Shown: positions 49,942-61,089, counted from the stretch's first letter. The stretch: 64,000 nucleotides of DNA from Helicobacter pylori NCTC 11637 = CCUG 17874 = ATCC 43504 = JCM 12093 (GCF_900478295.1 NZ_LS483488.1:434001-498000), one strand, 5' to 3'. Notes: generated by a model from the letters alone, not told the origin. Translations and numbers: made by a program.

Positions 49942-51030
49942 TTATACCAAAATAGATTGAATATCCAAAGAAAAATCAATGAAATTAAGGTGTTTGTAGG
50001 GGGTATTGGTTGCCAAAATAGGGGCGTTGATAGAAACGACTGCAATTTTTAAAAACCCATGTTTATGGCACCATAGAAGCTGTTTTTCTAAAAAATGGGG
50101 CGTGGGGAAAGCGTGGGCGATGAGGGCGAGCTTGTTGGTAGAATTTTTATGCAAGATAAAAATCCCGTTGTCATGGGAGTAAAGCTCGTAGTTTGGGAAT
50201 TGCTTGTAAAGCTCTAAAAAAACCATGTTTTCAAAAACGTTTAAAAGCGAGGGGCTAGGGGTCAGGCTATAAGGCAAGGCAAAATCGCACAGATACAATT
50301 TGGTTTTATGGTTTTCAAAACTAGGGGCTAAAAAAAGGATGCGTTGTTTTTCTAGCGCGTGTAACAATTTATAAAGGGTGTCTTTAGAGATCTTAAGCTC
50401 TTTTTTGAGTTGCGTATAAAGATAAAAAGCGCTCACAAACTTAGATTGATACGAGCAGATTTTAGCCATTAAGGGGGCGTAAGCTTGAAAGATTAATTGA
50501 ATATTTTCTTGTTTTTTTAGGATTTTTTCTTGCTCGTTTTCTATAAAAAGCGAATCTAAAGCGTTGCCGTCTCTTAAAAAGCGGTTAAACAGGGTGTTTT
50601 TAGGGGTGTTGGGTTTGAAAAAGCTAGTGTATTCTTTAAAATTCAACCCTAACGCATAGCACAAGCTAAAATTGGGCGTTGTTATGGGGCTTAAATAATT
50701 AGGGATAAGAACGATTTTAGAAAGCTTTGGCAGGCTGAAATCCAAGCGCTCAATACGATCTAAAATGAGCAAATCCATTTTCTTTTCCAAATGCCATTTT
50801 AAAAGCCATGAGCTTAGAATGTTTTGGTTCAAACGCATGTCATTGTAATTGATATACACAGGGTTTTTAAAAACCTTTGCTAGTTTGAGGGCGAAAGTGG
50901 TTTTACCGGATTTCATCGGCCCTAAAAGACAGATTTTATCGCTTGAAGGCGCCTTTAAAAGCGGGTTGTTTAAAGCCGGCTCTTTAGGGGTTTCAAAAGG
51001 CCCAAAAGGGTGCAAGCAAGAAAGGGGCAT
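49942..51030 (-). CDS. AAA-type ATPase of unknown function (AAA_14/DUF4143-like)
   Basis: 362 residues. Walker A is GPMKSGKTT near residue 38, and LLILDRIERLDF looks like Walker B. The C-terminal half has a winged-helix-like part (KKELKISKDTLYKLLHALEKQRIL) and a nuclease-like region (ENMVFLELYK). This order is seen in the widespread AAA_14/DUF4143 family, whose role is not known. Start ATG 51030 with GGAAG upstream. The octanucleotide array begins right after its stop. Confidence 0.82.
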   Translation of the reverse strand: MPLSCLHPFGPFETPKEPALNNPLLKAPSSDKICLLGPMKSGKTTFALKLAKVFKNPVYINYNDMRLNQNILSSWLLKWHLEKKMDLLILDRIERLDFSLPKLSKIVLIPNYLSPITTPNFSLCYALGLNFKEYTSFFKPNTPKNTLFNRFLRDGNALDSLFIENEQEKILKKQENIQLIFQAYAPLMAKICSYQSKFVSAFYLYTQLKKELKISKDTLYKLLHALEKQRILFLAPSFENHKTKLYLCDFALPYSLTPSPSLLNVFENMVFLELYKQFPNYELYSHDNGIFILHKNSTNKLALIAHAFPTPHFLEKQLLWCHKHGFLKIAVVSINAPILATNTPYKHLNFIDFSLDIQSILV

Positions 51031-51139
51031 GAACTTCCTTTCAAATGAGATTGAATAAGATAATCGTAGCGCATTTTTTCTATTTCCTTATAAAAAGGAA
51101 GTAAAAATCTCTAAAAAGCCCTAAAAATAGCAAAAGTTA

Positions 51140-51168
51140 TTGACTAAATGGCGCATTTTGAGTAGTAT
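51140..51168 (+). promoter_or_regulatory. Promoter of the S10 ribosomal operon
   Basis: TTGACT (51140-51145), 17 bases, then TAGTAT (51163-51168): an unusually complete -35/-10 pair for this genome. It lies about 70 bases upstream of the rpsJ ATG. A six-base hairpin (TTCCTT/AAGGAA, 51084-51100) lies upstream of it. Confidence 0.6.
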
Positions 51169-51238
51169 TTCAGTTTTTATTTTATTGTTTTATTTTAGTT
51201 TTTAGTAACGGATAAAACGAGTTCTTTTAGGAGAGTTT

Positions 51239-51553
51239 ATGGAAAAAATCAGGTTGAAGCTCAAAGCTTATGACCATAGAGTGTTGGATCGCTCTGTTGT
51301 GGCTATCGTGGAAGCCGTAAAGCGCTCAGGTTCTGAAATTAGAGGGCCTATCCCTTTACCGACTAAGAATAAGCGTTACACCGTTTTGCGCTCCCCGCAC
51401 GTCAATAAGGATTCAAGAGAGCAGTTTGAGATTAGGGTTTATAGCCGATTGATTGATATTATTTCGGCCACCCCAGAAACCGTGGATAGCTTGATGAAGT
51501 TGGATTTAGCTCCTGAAGTGGATGTAGAAGTAACCTCTATGGAAACGAAGTAG
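51239..51553 (+). CDS. rpsJ: 30S ribosomal protein S10
   Basis: 104 residues, first gene of the S10 operon. Typical [16 protein letters not shown] start and the [28 protein letters not shown] core. ATG 51239 follows GGAGAG. Besides the ribosome it is the NusE subunit of antitermination complexes in other bacteria. Confidence 0.97.
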   Translation: MEKIRLKLKAYDHRVLDRSVVAIVEAVKRSGSEIRGPIPLPTKNKRYTVLRSPHVNKDSREQFEIRVYSRLIDIISATPETVDSLMKLDLAPEVDVEVTSMETK

Positions 51554-51589
51554 TCCTAACGCATTGAGATAATAAAATAAGGGTTAGAT

Positions 51590-52165
51590 ATGGAATTTTT
51601 AGTTCAAAAGATAGGCATGAGCCGCACCATTGACGCTAACAGCACGCCTGTAACCTTGCTTAAAGTCTTGCAAGCGAAAGTGTGCCAGCTAGAAAACGGG
51701 AAAGCTTTAGTGGCCTATGCGATGCATAAAAAACACAATAAGGCGATTGAAGGCCAGCAAAAGAAATACCAACTCAGCAAAGAGTTTAACCATTTCGCTA
51801 CCTTAAAAGCTTCCCAACAAAAAGAGTTGGGCGATTTGGATTTGAGTGCTTTAGAAACGCTTAAAAGGGTTAAAGCGAGCTTTAAAACGAAGGGAAGAGG
51901 CTTTGCGGGGGTGATGAAGCGTTGGAATTTCCAAGGCGGGCCTGCAGCGCATGGGAGCCGTTTCCATCGTCGCCCTGGTTCTATTGGTAACCGAGAATGG
52001 CCAGGAAGAGTGCAAAAGGGTAGGAAAATGGCAGGGCATTATGGCAATGAGCTAGTTACTTGCCAAAACGAGGTGCTCTCTTTTGATAAAGAAAGTATGG
52101 TGTTAGTGCTAAAGGGTTCAGTGGCCGGCTTTTCTGGGGCTTATGGACGCATTAGAGCGGTATAA
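51590..52165 (+). CDS. rplC: 50S ribosomal protein L3
   Basis: 191 residues starting [12 protein letters not shown]. The central loop that reaches the peptidyl transferase centre is visible as [19 protein letters not shown]. Second gene of the S10 operon. Confidence 0.97.
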   Translation: MEFLVQKIGMSRTIDANSTPVTLLKVLQAKVCQLENGKALVAYAMHKKHNKAIEGQQKKYQLSKEFNHFATLKASQQKELGDLDLSALETLKRVKASFKTKGRGFAGVMKRWNFQGGPAAHGSRFHRRPGSIGNREWPGRVQKGRKMAGHYGNELVTCQNEVLSFDKESMVLVLKGSVAGFSGAYGRIRAV

Positions 52166-52199
52166 AACCATACATTGAATATAATATAAAGGGTTTGAT

Positions 52200-52847
52200 A
52201 TGAGTAAGGCCATCGTTTTAGACAGCCATTTGAAAGAAAAGGGTAGCGTGGAGTTACCTAAAAGATATGAGGGCATTAACAGCCATAACCTCTATCTTTA
52301 TGTGAAACATTATTTATCTTCTGCGCGCGCTAATACCGCTAAAAGTAAAAACCGCGCTGAAGTGAGCGGAGGCGGTAGGAAGCCTTGGGCGCAAAAAGGG
52401 GGCGGAAGAGCCAGAGCAGGGAGCATCACTTCGCCTGTGTTTGTGGGTGGGGGTGTCTCTCATGGGGCTACGAATAAGCGCAACTACAACCTTAAAATCA
52501 ACAAAAAACAAAAACGCTTGGCTTTAGAATACGCTTTAGAAGAAAAAGCGCAAGCGAACAAGCTTTTTGTGGTGGAAAAAATCGCTATAAAAGGCGTGGT
52601 TGAAGACAATAAAAGAAAGCATTTGACTAAAGAAGCCAACCAAATGTTCCAGGCTTTAGAGCAACGAGACACTTTGTTTGTGTGCTTAAACATGGACGAA
52701 TACACCGAGTTAGCCTTTAGTAACCTTAAAAAATGCCTTATTGTTGATGTGAGCGAGTTAAACGCTTATCTTTTGGCGGCGTTTAGCTCTGTGGTGATGG
52801 AAGAAGCAGCGTTTCAGCATGTGGTGCAAGATAAGACAGAGGAGTAA
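52200..52847 (+). CDS. rplD: 50S ribosomal protein L4
   Basis: 215 residues; contains the exit-tunnel loop [20 protein letters not shown]. In E. coli L4 represses its own operon; whether it does so here cannot be seen. Four bases separate it from rplW. Confidence 0.97.
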   Translation: MSKAIVLDSHLKEKGSVELPKRYEGINSHNLYLYVKHYLSSARANTAKSKNRAEVSGGGRKPWAQKGGGRARAGSITSPVFVGGGVSHGATNKRNYNLKINKKQKRLALEYALEEKAQANKLFVVEKIAIKGVVEDNKRKHLTKEANQMFQALEQRDTLFVCLNMDEYTELAFSNLKKCLIVDVSELNAYLLAAFSSVVMEEAAFQHVVQDKTEE

Positions 52848-52850
52848 AAA

Positions 52851-53132
52851 ATGGCAGACATCATGGATATAAAGTCAATTCTTTACACTGAAAAGTCATT
52901 AGGATTGCAAGAAAAAGGCGTTTTAGTGGTCCAAACGGCTCAAAATGTAACCAAAAATCAGCTCAAAGAAGTGTTTAAAACTTACTTTGGCTTTGAGCCT
53001 TTGAAAATCAATTCTTTGAAACAAGAGGGTAAGGTGAAACGCTTTAGAGGGAAGCTTGGACAAAGAAAGTCGTTTAAGAAATTTTATGTGAAAGTTCCAG
53101 AGGGCGCTAGCATTGCCGCCCTTGGCGCTTAA
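52851..53132 (+). CDS. rplW: 50S ribosomal protein L23
   Basis: 93 residues starting [16 protein letters not shown]; docking site for trigger factor and SRP near the tunnel exit. Core [18 protein letters not shown] is the expected basic loop. Confidence 0.96.
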   Translation: MADIMDIKSILYTEKSLGLQEKGVLVVQTAQNVTKNQLKEVFKTYFGFEPLKINSLKQEGKVKRFRGKLGQRKSFKKFYVKVPEGASIAALGA

Positions 53133-53148
53133 GAAAGGAGAAAGCGTT

Positions 53149-53979
53149 ATGGCGATTAAAACTTATAAGCCTTACACCCCAAGCAGACGCTTCATGTCGG
53201 TGTTGGACTCTAAAGACATTACCGCAAAAAGCAGTGTCAAAGGCTTACTCACTAAGCTTAAAGCAACAGCAGGGAGAAACAATAATGGGCGCATCACCAG
53301 CCGCCACAAAGAGAGAGGGGCTAAAAAACTCTATCGCATTATTGATTTCAAGCGCAACAAATACAATGTTGAAGGGAAAGTGGCTGCGATTGAGTATGAT
53401 CCTTACAGAAACGCGCGCATCGCTCTTGTAGTCTATCCTGATGGGGACAAACGCTATATCTTACAGCCAAGCGGTTTGAAAGTAGGCGATAGCGTTATCG
53501 CTGCTGAAGGCGGTTTGGATATTAAAGTGGGCTTTGCGATGAAGTTAAAAAATATCCCTATAGGAACGGTGGTGCATAATATTGAAATGCATCCAGGGGC
53601 TGGCGGGCAATTAGCCAGAAGCGCGGGGATGAGCGCTCAAATCATGGGTAGAGAAAATAAATACACCATTATTAGAATGCCAAGCTCTGAAATGCGCTAC
53701 ATTCTAAGCGAATGCATGGCGAGTGTTGGCGTGGTAGGGAATGAGGATTTTATCAATGTCTCTATCGGTAAGGCAGGGCGTAACCGCCACAGAGGCATTC
53801 GCCCACAAACTCGTGGTAGCGCTATGAACCCAGTGGATCACCCGCATGGTGGGGGTGAGGGTAAAACAGGGACAAGCGGTCATCCTGTATCGCCTTGGGG
53901 CACTCCAGCTAAGGGCTATAAAACGAGAAAGAAAAAAGCTAGCGACAAGCTCATCATTTCCAGAAAGAAACATAAATAA
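53149..53979 (+). CDS. rplB: 50S ribosomal protein L2
   Basis: 276 residues from ATG 53149 ([14 protein letters not shown]), with AAAGGAG upstream; an earlier in-frame ATG overlaps rplW and is not favoured. Contains the conserved [15 protein letters not shown] near the C-terminus, essential for peptidyl transfer. Confidence 0.97.
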   Translation: MAIKTYKPYTPSRRFMSVLDSKDITAKSSVKGLLTKLKATAGRNNNGRITSRHKERGAKKLYRIIDFKRNKYNVEGKVAAIEYDPYRNARIALVVYPDGDKRYILQPSGLKVGDSVIAAEGGLDIKVGFAMKLKNIPIGTVVHNIEMHPGAGGQLARSAGMSAQIMGRENKYTIIRMPSSEMRYILSECMASVGVVGNEDFINVSIGKAGRNRHRGIRPQTRGSAMNPVDHPHGGGEGKTGTSGHPVSPWGTPAKGYKTRKKKASDKLIISRKKHK

Positions 53980-53989
53980 AGGTTAAAGA

Positions 53990-54271
53990 ATGTCTAGGTC
54001 AATTAAAAAGGGTCCTTTTATAGACGACCACTTGATGAAAAAAACGCTCAAGGCAAAAGAGGGTAAGGATAACCGCCCGATTAAAACATGGTCTAGAAGA
54101 AGCACCATTTTGCCTGAAATGATTGGTTTTACTTATAATGTGCATAACGGAAGGGTTTTTGTCCCTGTGTATATCACAGAAAACCATGTGGGTTATAAGT
54201 TAGGGGAATTCGCTCCTACAAGAACTTTTAAAGGGCACAAAGGCAGTGTCCAAAAAAAGATTGGCAAGTAA
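53990..54271 (+). CDS. rpsS: 30S ribosomal protein S19
   Basis: 93 residues with SRSIKKGPF at the start and [16 protein letters not shown] and [11 protein letters not shown] later, all S19 signatures. Confidence 0.97.
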
Positions 54272-54280
54272 GGGGGTAGA

Positions 54281-54649
54281 ATGAGTAAAGCGTTATTAAG
54301 ATTTGTGCGGTTATCTCCTACTAAAGCCAGATTGATTGCAAGACAGATTCAAGGCATGAACGCTGAATTAGCGATCGCTAGTTTGGAATTTACGCCCAAT
54401 AAAGCGGCCAGAGTGCTTTCAAAAGTGGTGGCTTCTGCGGTCGCTAACGGCTCATTAGACGCCAAGAGCGCTCTGATTGTTTCTTGCAGAGTGGATGCTG
54501 GCCCTGTGCTTAGGCGCTCCATTCCAAGGGCTAAAGGCAGAGCCACAGCCATTAGAAAGCCAACATCTCATGTATTCGTAGAAGTAGCAGAAGGGAAAGA
54601 AATGAAATCTTCTAAAAGCCATAAAAAAAATCAAGCAGAAGGTAAGTAG
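54281..54649 (+). CDS. rplV: 50S ribosomal protein L22
   Basis: 122 residues; the tunnel-lining hairpin includes [20 protein letters not shown]. The C-terminus carries a short Lys/Ser-rich tail. Three bases before rpsC. Confidence 0.96.
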   Translation: MSKALLRFVRLSPTKARLIARQIQGMNAELAIASLEFTPNKAARVLSKVVASAVANGSLDAKSALIVSCRVDAGPVLRRSIPRAKGRATAIRKPTSHVFVEVAEGKEMKSSKSHKKNQAEGK

Positions 54650-54652
54650 GGC

Positions 54653-55357
54653 ATGGGACAAAAAGTTAATCCGGTAGGTTTAAGATTAGGTATTAATAGG
54701 AATTGGACTTCCAGATGGTTCCCTAGCGCTCGCACCGCTCCAAGCAATATTGATGAAGACAATAAGATTAGGAAATTCCTTAAAAAAGAGCTTTATTACG
54801 CTGGCGTGAGCGAGATTGTGATTGAAAGAGCGGCTAAAAAACTGCGCGTTACGGTCGTAGCGGCTCGCCCAGGGCTTATCATTGGTAAAAAAGGCGTGGA
54901 TATTGAAAAAGTCAAAGAAGGCCTAAAAGTGCTCATCAAAAAAGAAGTCTCCATTAATATTAAAGAAGTCAAACGCCCCCAAGCTGACGCCCAATTAGCC
55001 GCAGAAAATGTAGCCACCCAGCTAGAAAAAAGGATCGCTTTCCGTCGCGCGATGAAAAAGGTCATGCAAGCGGCGTTAAAATCCGGCGCTAAAGGGATCA
55101 AGGTGCGCGTTTCTGGCCGTTTGGCGGGGGCTGAAATCGCTCGCACCGAATGGTATATGGAAGGGCGCGTGCCTTTACACACCTTAAGGGCTAAAATTGA
55201 TTATGGCTTTGCTGAAGCGATGACGGTATATGGTATTATTGGCGTGAAAGTGTGGATTTTCAAAGGGGAAGTTTTGCAAAAAGGCATCCAATTTGAGAAA
55301 AAAGAAGAGGCTAAAGAAGAAAGAGAGCCTAGAAGAAGCAGAAGAGGGAGGCAATAA
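54653..55357 (+). CDS. rpsC: 30S ribosomal protein S3
   Basis: 234 residues starting [16 protein letters not shown] domain with [14 protein letters not shown], then the C-terminal domain with [14 protein letters not shown]. Ends in an acidic-basic tail ([11 protein letters not shown]). Confidence 0.97.
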   Translation: MGQKVNPVGLRLGINRNWTSRWFPSARTAPSNIDEDNKIRKFLKKELYYAGVSEIVIERAAKKLRVTVVAARPGLIIGKKGVDIEKVKEGLKVLIKKEVSINIKEVKRPQADAQLAAENVATQLEKRIAFRRAMKKVMQAALKSGAKGIKVRVSGRLAGAEIARTEWYMEGRVPLHTLRAKIDYGFAEAMTVYGIIGVKVWIFKGEVLQKGIQFEKKEEAKEEREPRRSRRGRQ

Positions 55358-55359
55358 TC

Positions 55360-55785
55360 ATGTTAATGCCAAAAAGAACAAAATACAGAAAGCAAATGAA
55401 AGGGCGCAATCGTGGGAAAGCCCATCGTGGTAACTCCATTGCGTTTGGGGATATTGCGATTAAAGCCATAGAGCATGGGAGGATTGATTCACGCCAGATT
55501 GAATCCGCAAGGGTGGCTATGACAAGGCACATTAAAAGAGCGGGTAAGGTGTGGATTAGAGTGTTTCCCGATAAGCCTTTGACCGCTAAGCCTTTAGAAA
55601 CCAGGATGGGTAAAGGTAAAGGCTCTGTGGAAAAATGGGTGATGAATATCAAGCCGGGCAGAATCGTTTATGAAATGCTAGGCATTGAAGAAGGATTAGC
55701 GAGAGAAGCTTTAGCGTTAGCTCAGAGCAAACTTCCTTTTAAAACCAAAATTGTAACTTGTGAGAGCGAAAATGAAATATACTGA
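55360..55785 (+). CDS. rplP: 50S ribosomal protein L16
   Basis: 141 residues; [17 protein letters not shown] start and the [12 protein letters not shown] loop. GGGAGG lies upstream of ATG 55360. Its last 14 bases overlap rpmC. Confidence 0.97.
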   Translation: MLMPKRTKYRKQMKGRNRGKAHRGNSIAFGDIAIKAIEHGRIDSRQIESARVAMTRHIKRAGKVWIRVFPDKPLTAKPLETRMGKGKGSVEKWVMNIKPGRIVYEMLGIEEGLAREALALAQSKLPFKTKIVTCESENEIY

Positions 55786-55972
55786 ATTGAAAGATAAGAG
55801 TATCAAGGAATTAGAAGAGTTGTTGCATGCTAAGAAAGCGGAGCTTTTTGAGTTGCGCGTTAAGTTAAAGGCTATGCAATTGAGTAATCCTAACGAGATT
55901 AAGAAAGCCAGAAGAAATATCGCTCGCATTAACACGGCCATTAATGCGCATTATTCTTCTAGCGTTGAGTAA
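55772..55972 (+). CDS. rpmC: 50S ribosomal protein L29
   Basis: 66 residues from ATG 55772 ([10 protein letters not shown]), a small helical protein at the tunnel exit. An earlier in-frame start lies further inside rpl[22 protein letters not shown] is the L29 pattern. Confidence 0.94.
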   Translation: MKYTELKDKSIKELEELLHAKKAELFELRVKLKAMQLSNPNEIKKARRNIARINTAINAHYSSSVE

Positions 55973-55985
55973 AAAAGGGTAAGCA

Positions 55986-56246
55986 ATGAATACGAAAGAG
56001 CCGCATAAAAGGCTGGTGCAAGGCAAGGTTATCAGCAAGTTTGCTGAAAAAAGCGCTGTGATTCTTGTGGAAAGAAAAGTGGTGCATGAAAAATACCGCA
56101 AGATTGTTAAAAAGTTCAAAAAATACACCATTCATGATGAAAACAATCAGGTGAAAGTAGGGGATTTTGTGAGCGCGATTGAGTGCAGACCGCTTTCTAA
56201 AACCAAGTCTTTCACGCTTAAAGAAATTTTAGTAGTGGGAGTATAA
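55986..56246 (+). CDS. rpsQ: 30S ribosomal protein S17
   Basis: 86 residues of the OB-fold type; [15 protein letters not shown] and [18 protein letters not shown] are the family core. Confidence 0.96.
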
Positions 56247-56248
56247 GC

Positions 56249-56617
56249 ATGATACAGAGTTTTACGAGATTGAATGTCGCTGACAATAGCGGTGCTAAAG
56301 AAATCATGTGTATTAAGGTGTTAGGAGGCAGCCACAAACGCTATGCGAGCGTGGGTAGCGTGATCGTGGCTTCCGTGAAAAAAGCTATCCCTAATGGTAA
56401 GGTGAAGCGCGGTCAAGTCGTCAAAGCCGTTGTGGTGAGAACGAAAAAAGAAATCCAAAGGAAAAATGGTTCTTTGGTGCGTTTTGATGACAATGCAGCA
56501 GTGATCTTGGACGCTAAAAAAGATCCGGTTGGCACAAGGATTTTTGGGCCAGTGAGCCGAGAAGTGCGTTACGCTAATTTCATGAAAATTATTTCTCTAG
56601 CGCCGGAGGTTGTATAA
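56249..56617 (+). CDS. rplN: 50S ribosomal protein L14
   Basis: 122 residues; [18 protein letters not shown] start and later [10 protein letters not shown] and [11 protein letters not shown]. Its stop shares one base with the rplX start (TAATG). Confidence 0.97.
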   Translation: MIQSFTRLNVADNSGAKEIMCIKVLGGSHKRYASVGSVIVASVKKAIPNGKVKRGQVVKAVVVRTKKEIQRKNGSLVRFDDNAAVILDAKKDPVGTRIFGPVSREVRYANFMKIISLAPEVV

Positions 56618-56838
56618 TGAAAAGCGAAATCAAAAAAAATGACATGGTGAAAGTCATTGCAGGAGACGATAAGGGTAAGGTTGCTAAGGTTTTAGCGGTG
56701 TTGCCTAAGACTTCTCAAGTGGTTGTTGAAGGGTGTAAAGTGGTGAAAAAAGCGATTAAACCTACTGATGATAACCCTAAAGGGGGCTTTATCCATAAAG
56801 AAAAGCCCATGCACATTTCCAATGTGAAGAAAGCCTAA
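56617..56838 (+). CDS. rplX: 50S ribosomal protein L24
   Basis: 73 residues, shorter than the roughly 100 of many bacteria. KOW motif [19 protein letters not shown] and the later [15 protein letters not shown] are visible. Overlaps rplN by one base. Confidence 0.95.
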   Translation: MKSEIKKNDMVKVIAGDDKGKVAKVLAVLPKTSQVVVEGCKVVKKAIKPTDDNPKGGFIHKEKPMHISNVKKA

Positions 56839-56850
56839 GGAGTTGGATAC

Positions 56851-57396
56851 ATGTTTGGTTTGAAACAATTTTATCAAAATGAAGTGAGAACAAAACTCGC
56901 TCAAGAATTAGACATCAAAAACCCCATGCTTTTACCCAAGCTAGAAAAAATCGTTATCAGCGTGGGCGCTGGGGCTTATGCAAAAGACATGAAAATCATG
57001 CAAAATATCGCGCAAACGATTTCTTTGATTGCAGGGCAAAAAGCGGTTATCACTAAAGCGAAAAAATCCGTTGCAGGCTTTAAGATCAGAGAAGGCATGG
57101 CGGTAGGGGCGAAAGTTACCTTAAGGAATAAACGCATGTATAATTTCTTAGAAAAGCTGATTGTGATTTCTTTACCCAGAGTGAAAGACTTTAGAGGGAT
57201 TTCACGAAATGGTTTTGATGGGCGTGGGAATTACACCTTTGGGATCAATGAGCAGTTGATTTTCCCGGAAGTGGTTTATGATGATATTATGGTCAGTCAT
57301 GGCATGAACATCACTATGGTAACTTCTACGGACAACGATAAAGAAGCGTTCAAGTTGTTAGAATTGCTTGGATTGCCTTTTGCAAAAGTGAGATAA
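56851..57396 (+). CDS. rplE: 50S ribosomal protein L5
   Basis: 181 residues; 5S rRNA-binding. Core segments [25 protein letters not shown] and [19 protein letters not shown] are typical. Confidence 0.97.
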   Translation: MFGLKQFYQNEVRTKLAQELDIKNPMLLPKLEKIVISVGAGAYAKDMKIMQNIAQTISLIAGQKAVITKAKKSVAGFKIREGMAVGAKVTLRNKRMYNFLEKLIVISLPRVKDFRGISRNGFDGRGNYTFGINEQLIFPEVVYDDIMVSHGMNITMVTSTDNDKEAFKLLELLGLPFAKVR

Positions 57397-57405
57397 GGGG
57401 TTAAT

Positions 57406-57591
57406 ATGGCTAAAAAATCAATGATAGCAAAGGCTCAAAGGAAACCAAAATTTCAAGTAAGGGCTTATACCAGATGCCGCATTTGTGGGAGACCTCATTC
57501 GGTTTATAGGGATTTTGGACTTTGTAGGGTGTGCCTAAGAAAAATGGGCAGTGAGGGACTCATCCCAGGCTTGAGAAAAGCCAGTTGGTAA
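57406..57591 (+). CDS. rpsN: 30S ribosomal protein S14, zinc-binding type
   Basis: 61 residues, the short form with two CxxC pairs (CRICG and CRVCL), so zinc-dependent. Typical position between rplE and rpsH. Confidence 0.96.
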   Translation: MAKKSMIAKAQRKPKFQVRAYTRCRICGRPHSVYRDFGLCRVCLRKMGSEGLIPGLRKASW

Positions 57592-57600
57592 GGATAAGAT

Positions 57601-57996
57601 ATGGTAAATGATATAATTGCAGATTCATTAACTCGTTTGAGAAACGCTTCTATGCGCCGCTTAGAATTCACACAGCTTTATTACGCAAAGATCGTGGTTT
57701 CTATTTTAGAGATTTTTAAAGAAAAGGGTTTCATTAAAGATTTCAATGTCAAAGATAAAGACAAGAAACAATCGGTTTATGTGCAATTGGCTTATGATGA
57801 AAAAGGGCATTCAAAAATCAGCGAAGTGAAGCGCTTAAGCAAGCCCGGTCGTCGTGTGTATAAGCAAAAAAACGAGTTGAAGCGCTTTAAAAATGGCTAT
57901 GGCGTGATTGTGGTAAGCACTTCTAAGGGCGTGATTACCAACGAAGAAGCTTACAGACAAAATGTCGGTGGCGAAGTGCTTTGCAGCATTTGGTAA
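57601..57996 (+). CDS. rpsH: 30S ribosomal protein S8
   Basis: 131 residues; [16 protein letters not shown] start and [12 protein letters not shown] near the end. In E. coli S8 represses the spc operon. Confidence 0.96.
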   Translation: MVNDIIADSLTRLRNASMRRLEFTQLYYAKIVVSILEIFKEKGFIKDFNVKDKDKKQSVYVQLAYDEKGHSKISEVKRLSKPGRRVYKQKNELKRFKNGYGVIVVSTSKGVITNEEAYRQNVGGEVLCSIW

Positions 57997-58006
57997 AGGA
58001 TTAGAA

Positions 58007-58543
58007 ATGTCAAGAATTGGGAAAAGAATCATTGAAATTCCAAGCTCTGTGCAAGCGAGCGTTGAAGGGAGCAAGCTTCTTTTTAAAAACAGCAAAGAAA
58101 AGCATGAGTTAGAAACTCACAACCGAGTGAAAATCACGCTTGAAAACAACCAATTGAGCTTCCAGCCTGTGGGCGAAGACGCGCAGTCTAGGGCTTATTG
58201 GGGGACTTATGGGGCGTTAGCCAACAACATTGTAACAGGCTTAAGCACCGGTTTCAGCAAGACTTTAGAAGTCAATGGCGTGGGCTATAAGGTGGCTTTG
58301 GGCAATAAAACTTTGGATTTGAGTTTGGGTTTTAGCCACCCGGTGAAATACCCCATTCCAGCAGGGATTGAAATGGTGGTGGAAAAAAACACTATCACGA
58401 TCAAAGGGAGCGATAAGCAAAAAGTAGGGCAAGTCGCCGCTGAAATCAGGAGCTTCAGACCCCCAGAGCCATACAAGGGCAAGGGCGTGAAATACAGCAA
58501 TGAAGTCATTATTAGAAAAGCTGGTAAAACAGCTAAAAAATAA
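58007..58543 (+). CDS. rplF: 50S ribosomal protein L6
   Basis: 178 residues from ATG 58007 ([15 protein letters not shown]). An upstream in-frame start overlaps rpsH. The C-terminal [13 protein letters not shown] signature is present. Confidence 0.96.
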   Translation: MSRIGKRIIEIPSSVQASVEGSKLLFKNSKEKHELETHNRVKITLENNQLSFQPVGEDAQSRAYWGTYGALANNIVTGLSTGFSKTLEVNGVGYKVALGNKTLDLSLGFSHPVKYPIPAGIEMVVEKNTITIKGSDKQKVGQVAAEIRSFRPPEPYKGKGVKYSNEVIIRKAGKTAKK

Positions 58544-58556
58544 ATAAGGTGGAGTG

Positions 58557-58913
58557 ATGAACGCGAAAGCATTGTATAAAAAGAAAGCCTTAAGGGATCG
58601 CCGAAAATTAAGGATTAAAAGCAAACTCTTGGGCGATGCGTTAAGACCTAGGGTGAGCGTTTTTCGTTCGAATCGCTATTTCTATGCGCAAGCGATTGAT
58701 GATGTTAAACAAAGCACCATAACGCATATTGACGGCAGGAAAATGGGCTTTAAAAACACTCAAGAAGACGCTAAAAAATTAGGCGCTCTCTTTGCTGAAG
58801 AATTGAAAAAAGCAGGGATTGAGCGAGCGGTTTATGATAGGAATGGTTATCTCTATCATGGCGTGGTGGCAGCGTTTGCTGAAAGCTTGAGAGAGAACGG
58901 GATCGCTCTATGA
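58557..58913 (+). CDS. rplR: 50S ribosomal protein L18
   Basis: 118 residues from ATG 58557; a GTG three bases earlier is possible. Binds 5S r[23 protein letters not shown] and the closing [14 protein letters not shown] are typical. Confidence 0.95.
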
Positions 58914-58927
58914 CAGAAAGGAAAGGT

Positions 58928-59371
58928 ATGGAAGAGATTAACAGAGAAGAGTTTCAAGAAGTCGTTGTGAATATTGGCCGTGTAACCAAAGTGGTTAAGG
59001 GCGGTAGGCGGTTTCGTTTTAACGCTTTAGTGGTTGTGGGCAATAAAAATGGGCTTGTAGGCTTTGGTTTGGGCAAGGCTAAGGAAGTCCCTGATGCGAT
59101 TAAAAAAGCGGTAGATGATGCGTTTAAAAACCTAATTCATGTAACCATTAAAGGCACGACTATCGCTCATGATATTGAGCATAAATACAACGCAAGCCGT
59201 ATTTTACTCAAACCGGCAAGTGAGGGAACGGGAGTGATTGCTGGGGGTTCAACGCGCCCTATCGTGGAATTAGCAGGCATTAAGGATATTCTCACCAAAT
59301 CTTTAGGCTCCAACAACCCCTATAATGTGGTGCGCGCGACTTTTGACGCTTTAGCGAAAATCAAGGCGTAG
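58928..59371 (+). CDS. rpsE: 30S ribosomal protein S5
   Basis: 147 residues from ATG 58928 (MEEINREEF), preceded by AAAGG; an earlier ATG at 58910 would overlap rplR by four bases. Core [19 protein letters not shown]. In many bacteria rpmD (L30) comes next; here rplO follows directly. Confidence 0.95.
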
Positions 59372-59390
59372 TTAAAAAGGAGATATGATA

Positions 59391-59792
59391 ATGGGATTAG
59401 AAAATTTAAAGCCGGCTAAAGGTAGCGTTAAGAAAATCAAACGAGTGGGCCGTGGTCAAGGAAGTGGGATGGGAAAGACTGCCACAAGGGGTGGTAAAGG
59501 CCAAACCGCAAGGACAGGCTATAAGGCTAAAAGAGGCTTTGAAGGAGGGCAACAACCCTTACAACGCCGTTTGCCTAAAATAGGTTTTAGGACTAAAGAC
59601 TCTCATATCTATTCTATCAATGTGGAAAAGAATGAAGCGATTAAAAATTTAGAAGAAATCACTTTTTCAAGCTTGCGCGCTTTGCACCATTTCCCCCTTT
59701 ATATTGAAGGCGTGAAATTGATCGGTAAAGACGCTAAAAACTTGGCTTCTAAAATTAAAGATGAGAGAATCAAAACAAGCGGGCAGAAATAA
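59391..59792 (+). CDS. rplO: 50S ribosomal protein L15
   Basis: 133 residues from ATG 59391 ([15 protein letters not shown]), with AAAAAGGAG upstream; an ATG six bases earlier is closer to the ribosome site. Basic Gly-rich N-terminus [18 protein letters not shown]. Confidence 0.95.
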   Translation: MGLENLKPAKGSVKKIKRVGRGQGSGMGKTATRGGKGQTARTGYKAKRGFEGGQQPLQRRLPKIGFRTKDSHIYSINVEKNEAIKNLEEITFSSLRALHHFPLYIEGVKLIGKDAKNLASKIKDERIKTSGQK

Positions 59793-59826
59793 TGCCCCTA
59801 TCAGCTTGATTTAAGAGGAATAGGTT

Positions 59827-61089
59827 ATGAATAAAGCCATTGCTAGTAAGATACTCATCACTTTGGGTTTTTTATTTCTCTACAGAGTCTTAGCTTATAT
59901 CCCCATTCCTGGCGTAGATTTAGCAGCGATCAAGGCTTTTTTTGACAGCAACTCCAACAACGCTTTGGGGTTGTTTAACATGTTTAGCGGGAATGCGGTT
60001 TCTCGCTTGAGCATCATCTCTTTGGGTATCATGCCCTATATCACTTCTTCCATTATCATGGAGCTTTTGAGCGCGACTTTCCCCAACCTGGCTAAAATGA
60101 AAAAAGAGCGAGACGGCATGCAAAAATACATGCAAATCGTGCGCTATTTAACCATTTTAATCACCCTAATCCAAGCGGTGAGCGTATCAGTGGGCTTAAG
60201 GAGCATTAGCGGAGGAGCCAATGGAGCGATCATGATTGATATGCAAGTCTTTATGATCGTTTCAGCGTTTTCTATGCTTACAGGGACGATGCTGCTCATG
60301 TGGATAGGGGAGCAAATCACGCAAAGGGGCGTGGGGAATGGGATTAGCCTTATTATTTTTGCCGGGATTGTTTCAGGGATCCCATCAGCTATTTCAGGCA
60401 CATTCAATTTGGTCAATACGGGCGTGATCAATATTTTAATGCTCATTGGTATTGTGCTGATTGTTTTAGCGACGATTTTTGCGATTATCTATGTGGAATT
60501 AGCTGAGCGCAGGATCCCTATTTCTTATGCGCGTAAAGTGGTGATGCAAAACCAAAACAAGCGCATCATGAATTACATTCCTATTAAGTTGAACTTAAGC
60601 GGGGTGATCCCCCCTATTTTCGCTTCAGCTTTACTCGTGTTCCCTTCTACGATTTTGCAGCAAGCCACAAGCAACAAAACCTTGCAAGCGATTGCAGATT
60701 TTTTAAGCCCGCAAGGGTATGCGTATAATATTTTGATGTTCTTACTCATCATCTTTTTTGCTTACTTTTATTCTTCTATCGTGTTCAATTCTAAGGATAT
60801 TGCGGATAATTTGAGGCGTAATGGCGGGTATATTCCAGGGCTTAGGCCTGGAGAGGGGACTTCATCGTTTTTAAATTCTGTAGCGAGTAAGCTCACTTTG
60901 TGGGGTTCGTTGTATTTAGCGCTCATTTCTACCGTGCCTTGGATTTTGGTTAAGGCTATGGGCGTGCCTTTTTACTTTGGAGGCACAGCGGTGCTGATTG
61001 TGGTTCAAGTCGCTATTGACACCATGAAAAAGATTGAAGCGCAAATTTATATGAGCAAGTATAAAACTTTAAGCGCGGTAGGCTTTTAA
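59827..61089 (+). CDS. secY: Protein translocase subunit SecY
   Basis: 420 residues with ten membrane helices, the central channel of the Sec translocon. Early motifs IPIPGVDLAAI and later GYIPGLRPG are SecY landmarks. Shares one base with the map start. adk, which often follows secY, is absent. Confidence 0.97.
   Translation: MNKAIASKILITLGFLFLYRVLAYIPIPGVDLAAIKAFFDSNSNNALGLFNMFSGNAVSRLSIISLGIMPYITSSIIMELLSATFPNLAKMKKERDGMQKYMQIVRYLTILITLIQAVSVSVGLRSISGGANGAIMIDMQVFMIVSAFSMLTGTMLLMWIGEQITQRGVGNGISLIIFAGIVSGIPSAISGTFNLVNTGVINILMLIGIVLIVLATIFAIIYVELAERRIPISYARKVVMQNQNKRIMNYIPIKLNLSGVIPPIFASALLVFPSTILQQATSNKTLQAIADFLSPQGYAYNILMFLLIIFFAYFYSSIVFNSKDIADNLRRNGGYIPGLRPGEGTSSFLNSVASKLTLWGSLYLALISTVPWILVKAMGVPFYFGGTAVLIVVQVAIDTMKKIEAQIYMSKYKTLSAVGF

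Noticed and set aside
49803..50045. 80-codon minus-strand ORF through the octanucleotide repeat
   Set aside because: It is a reading of the repeat in a frame other than that of the ATPase gene, with no ribosome site or conserved content.
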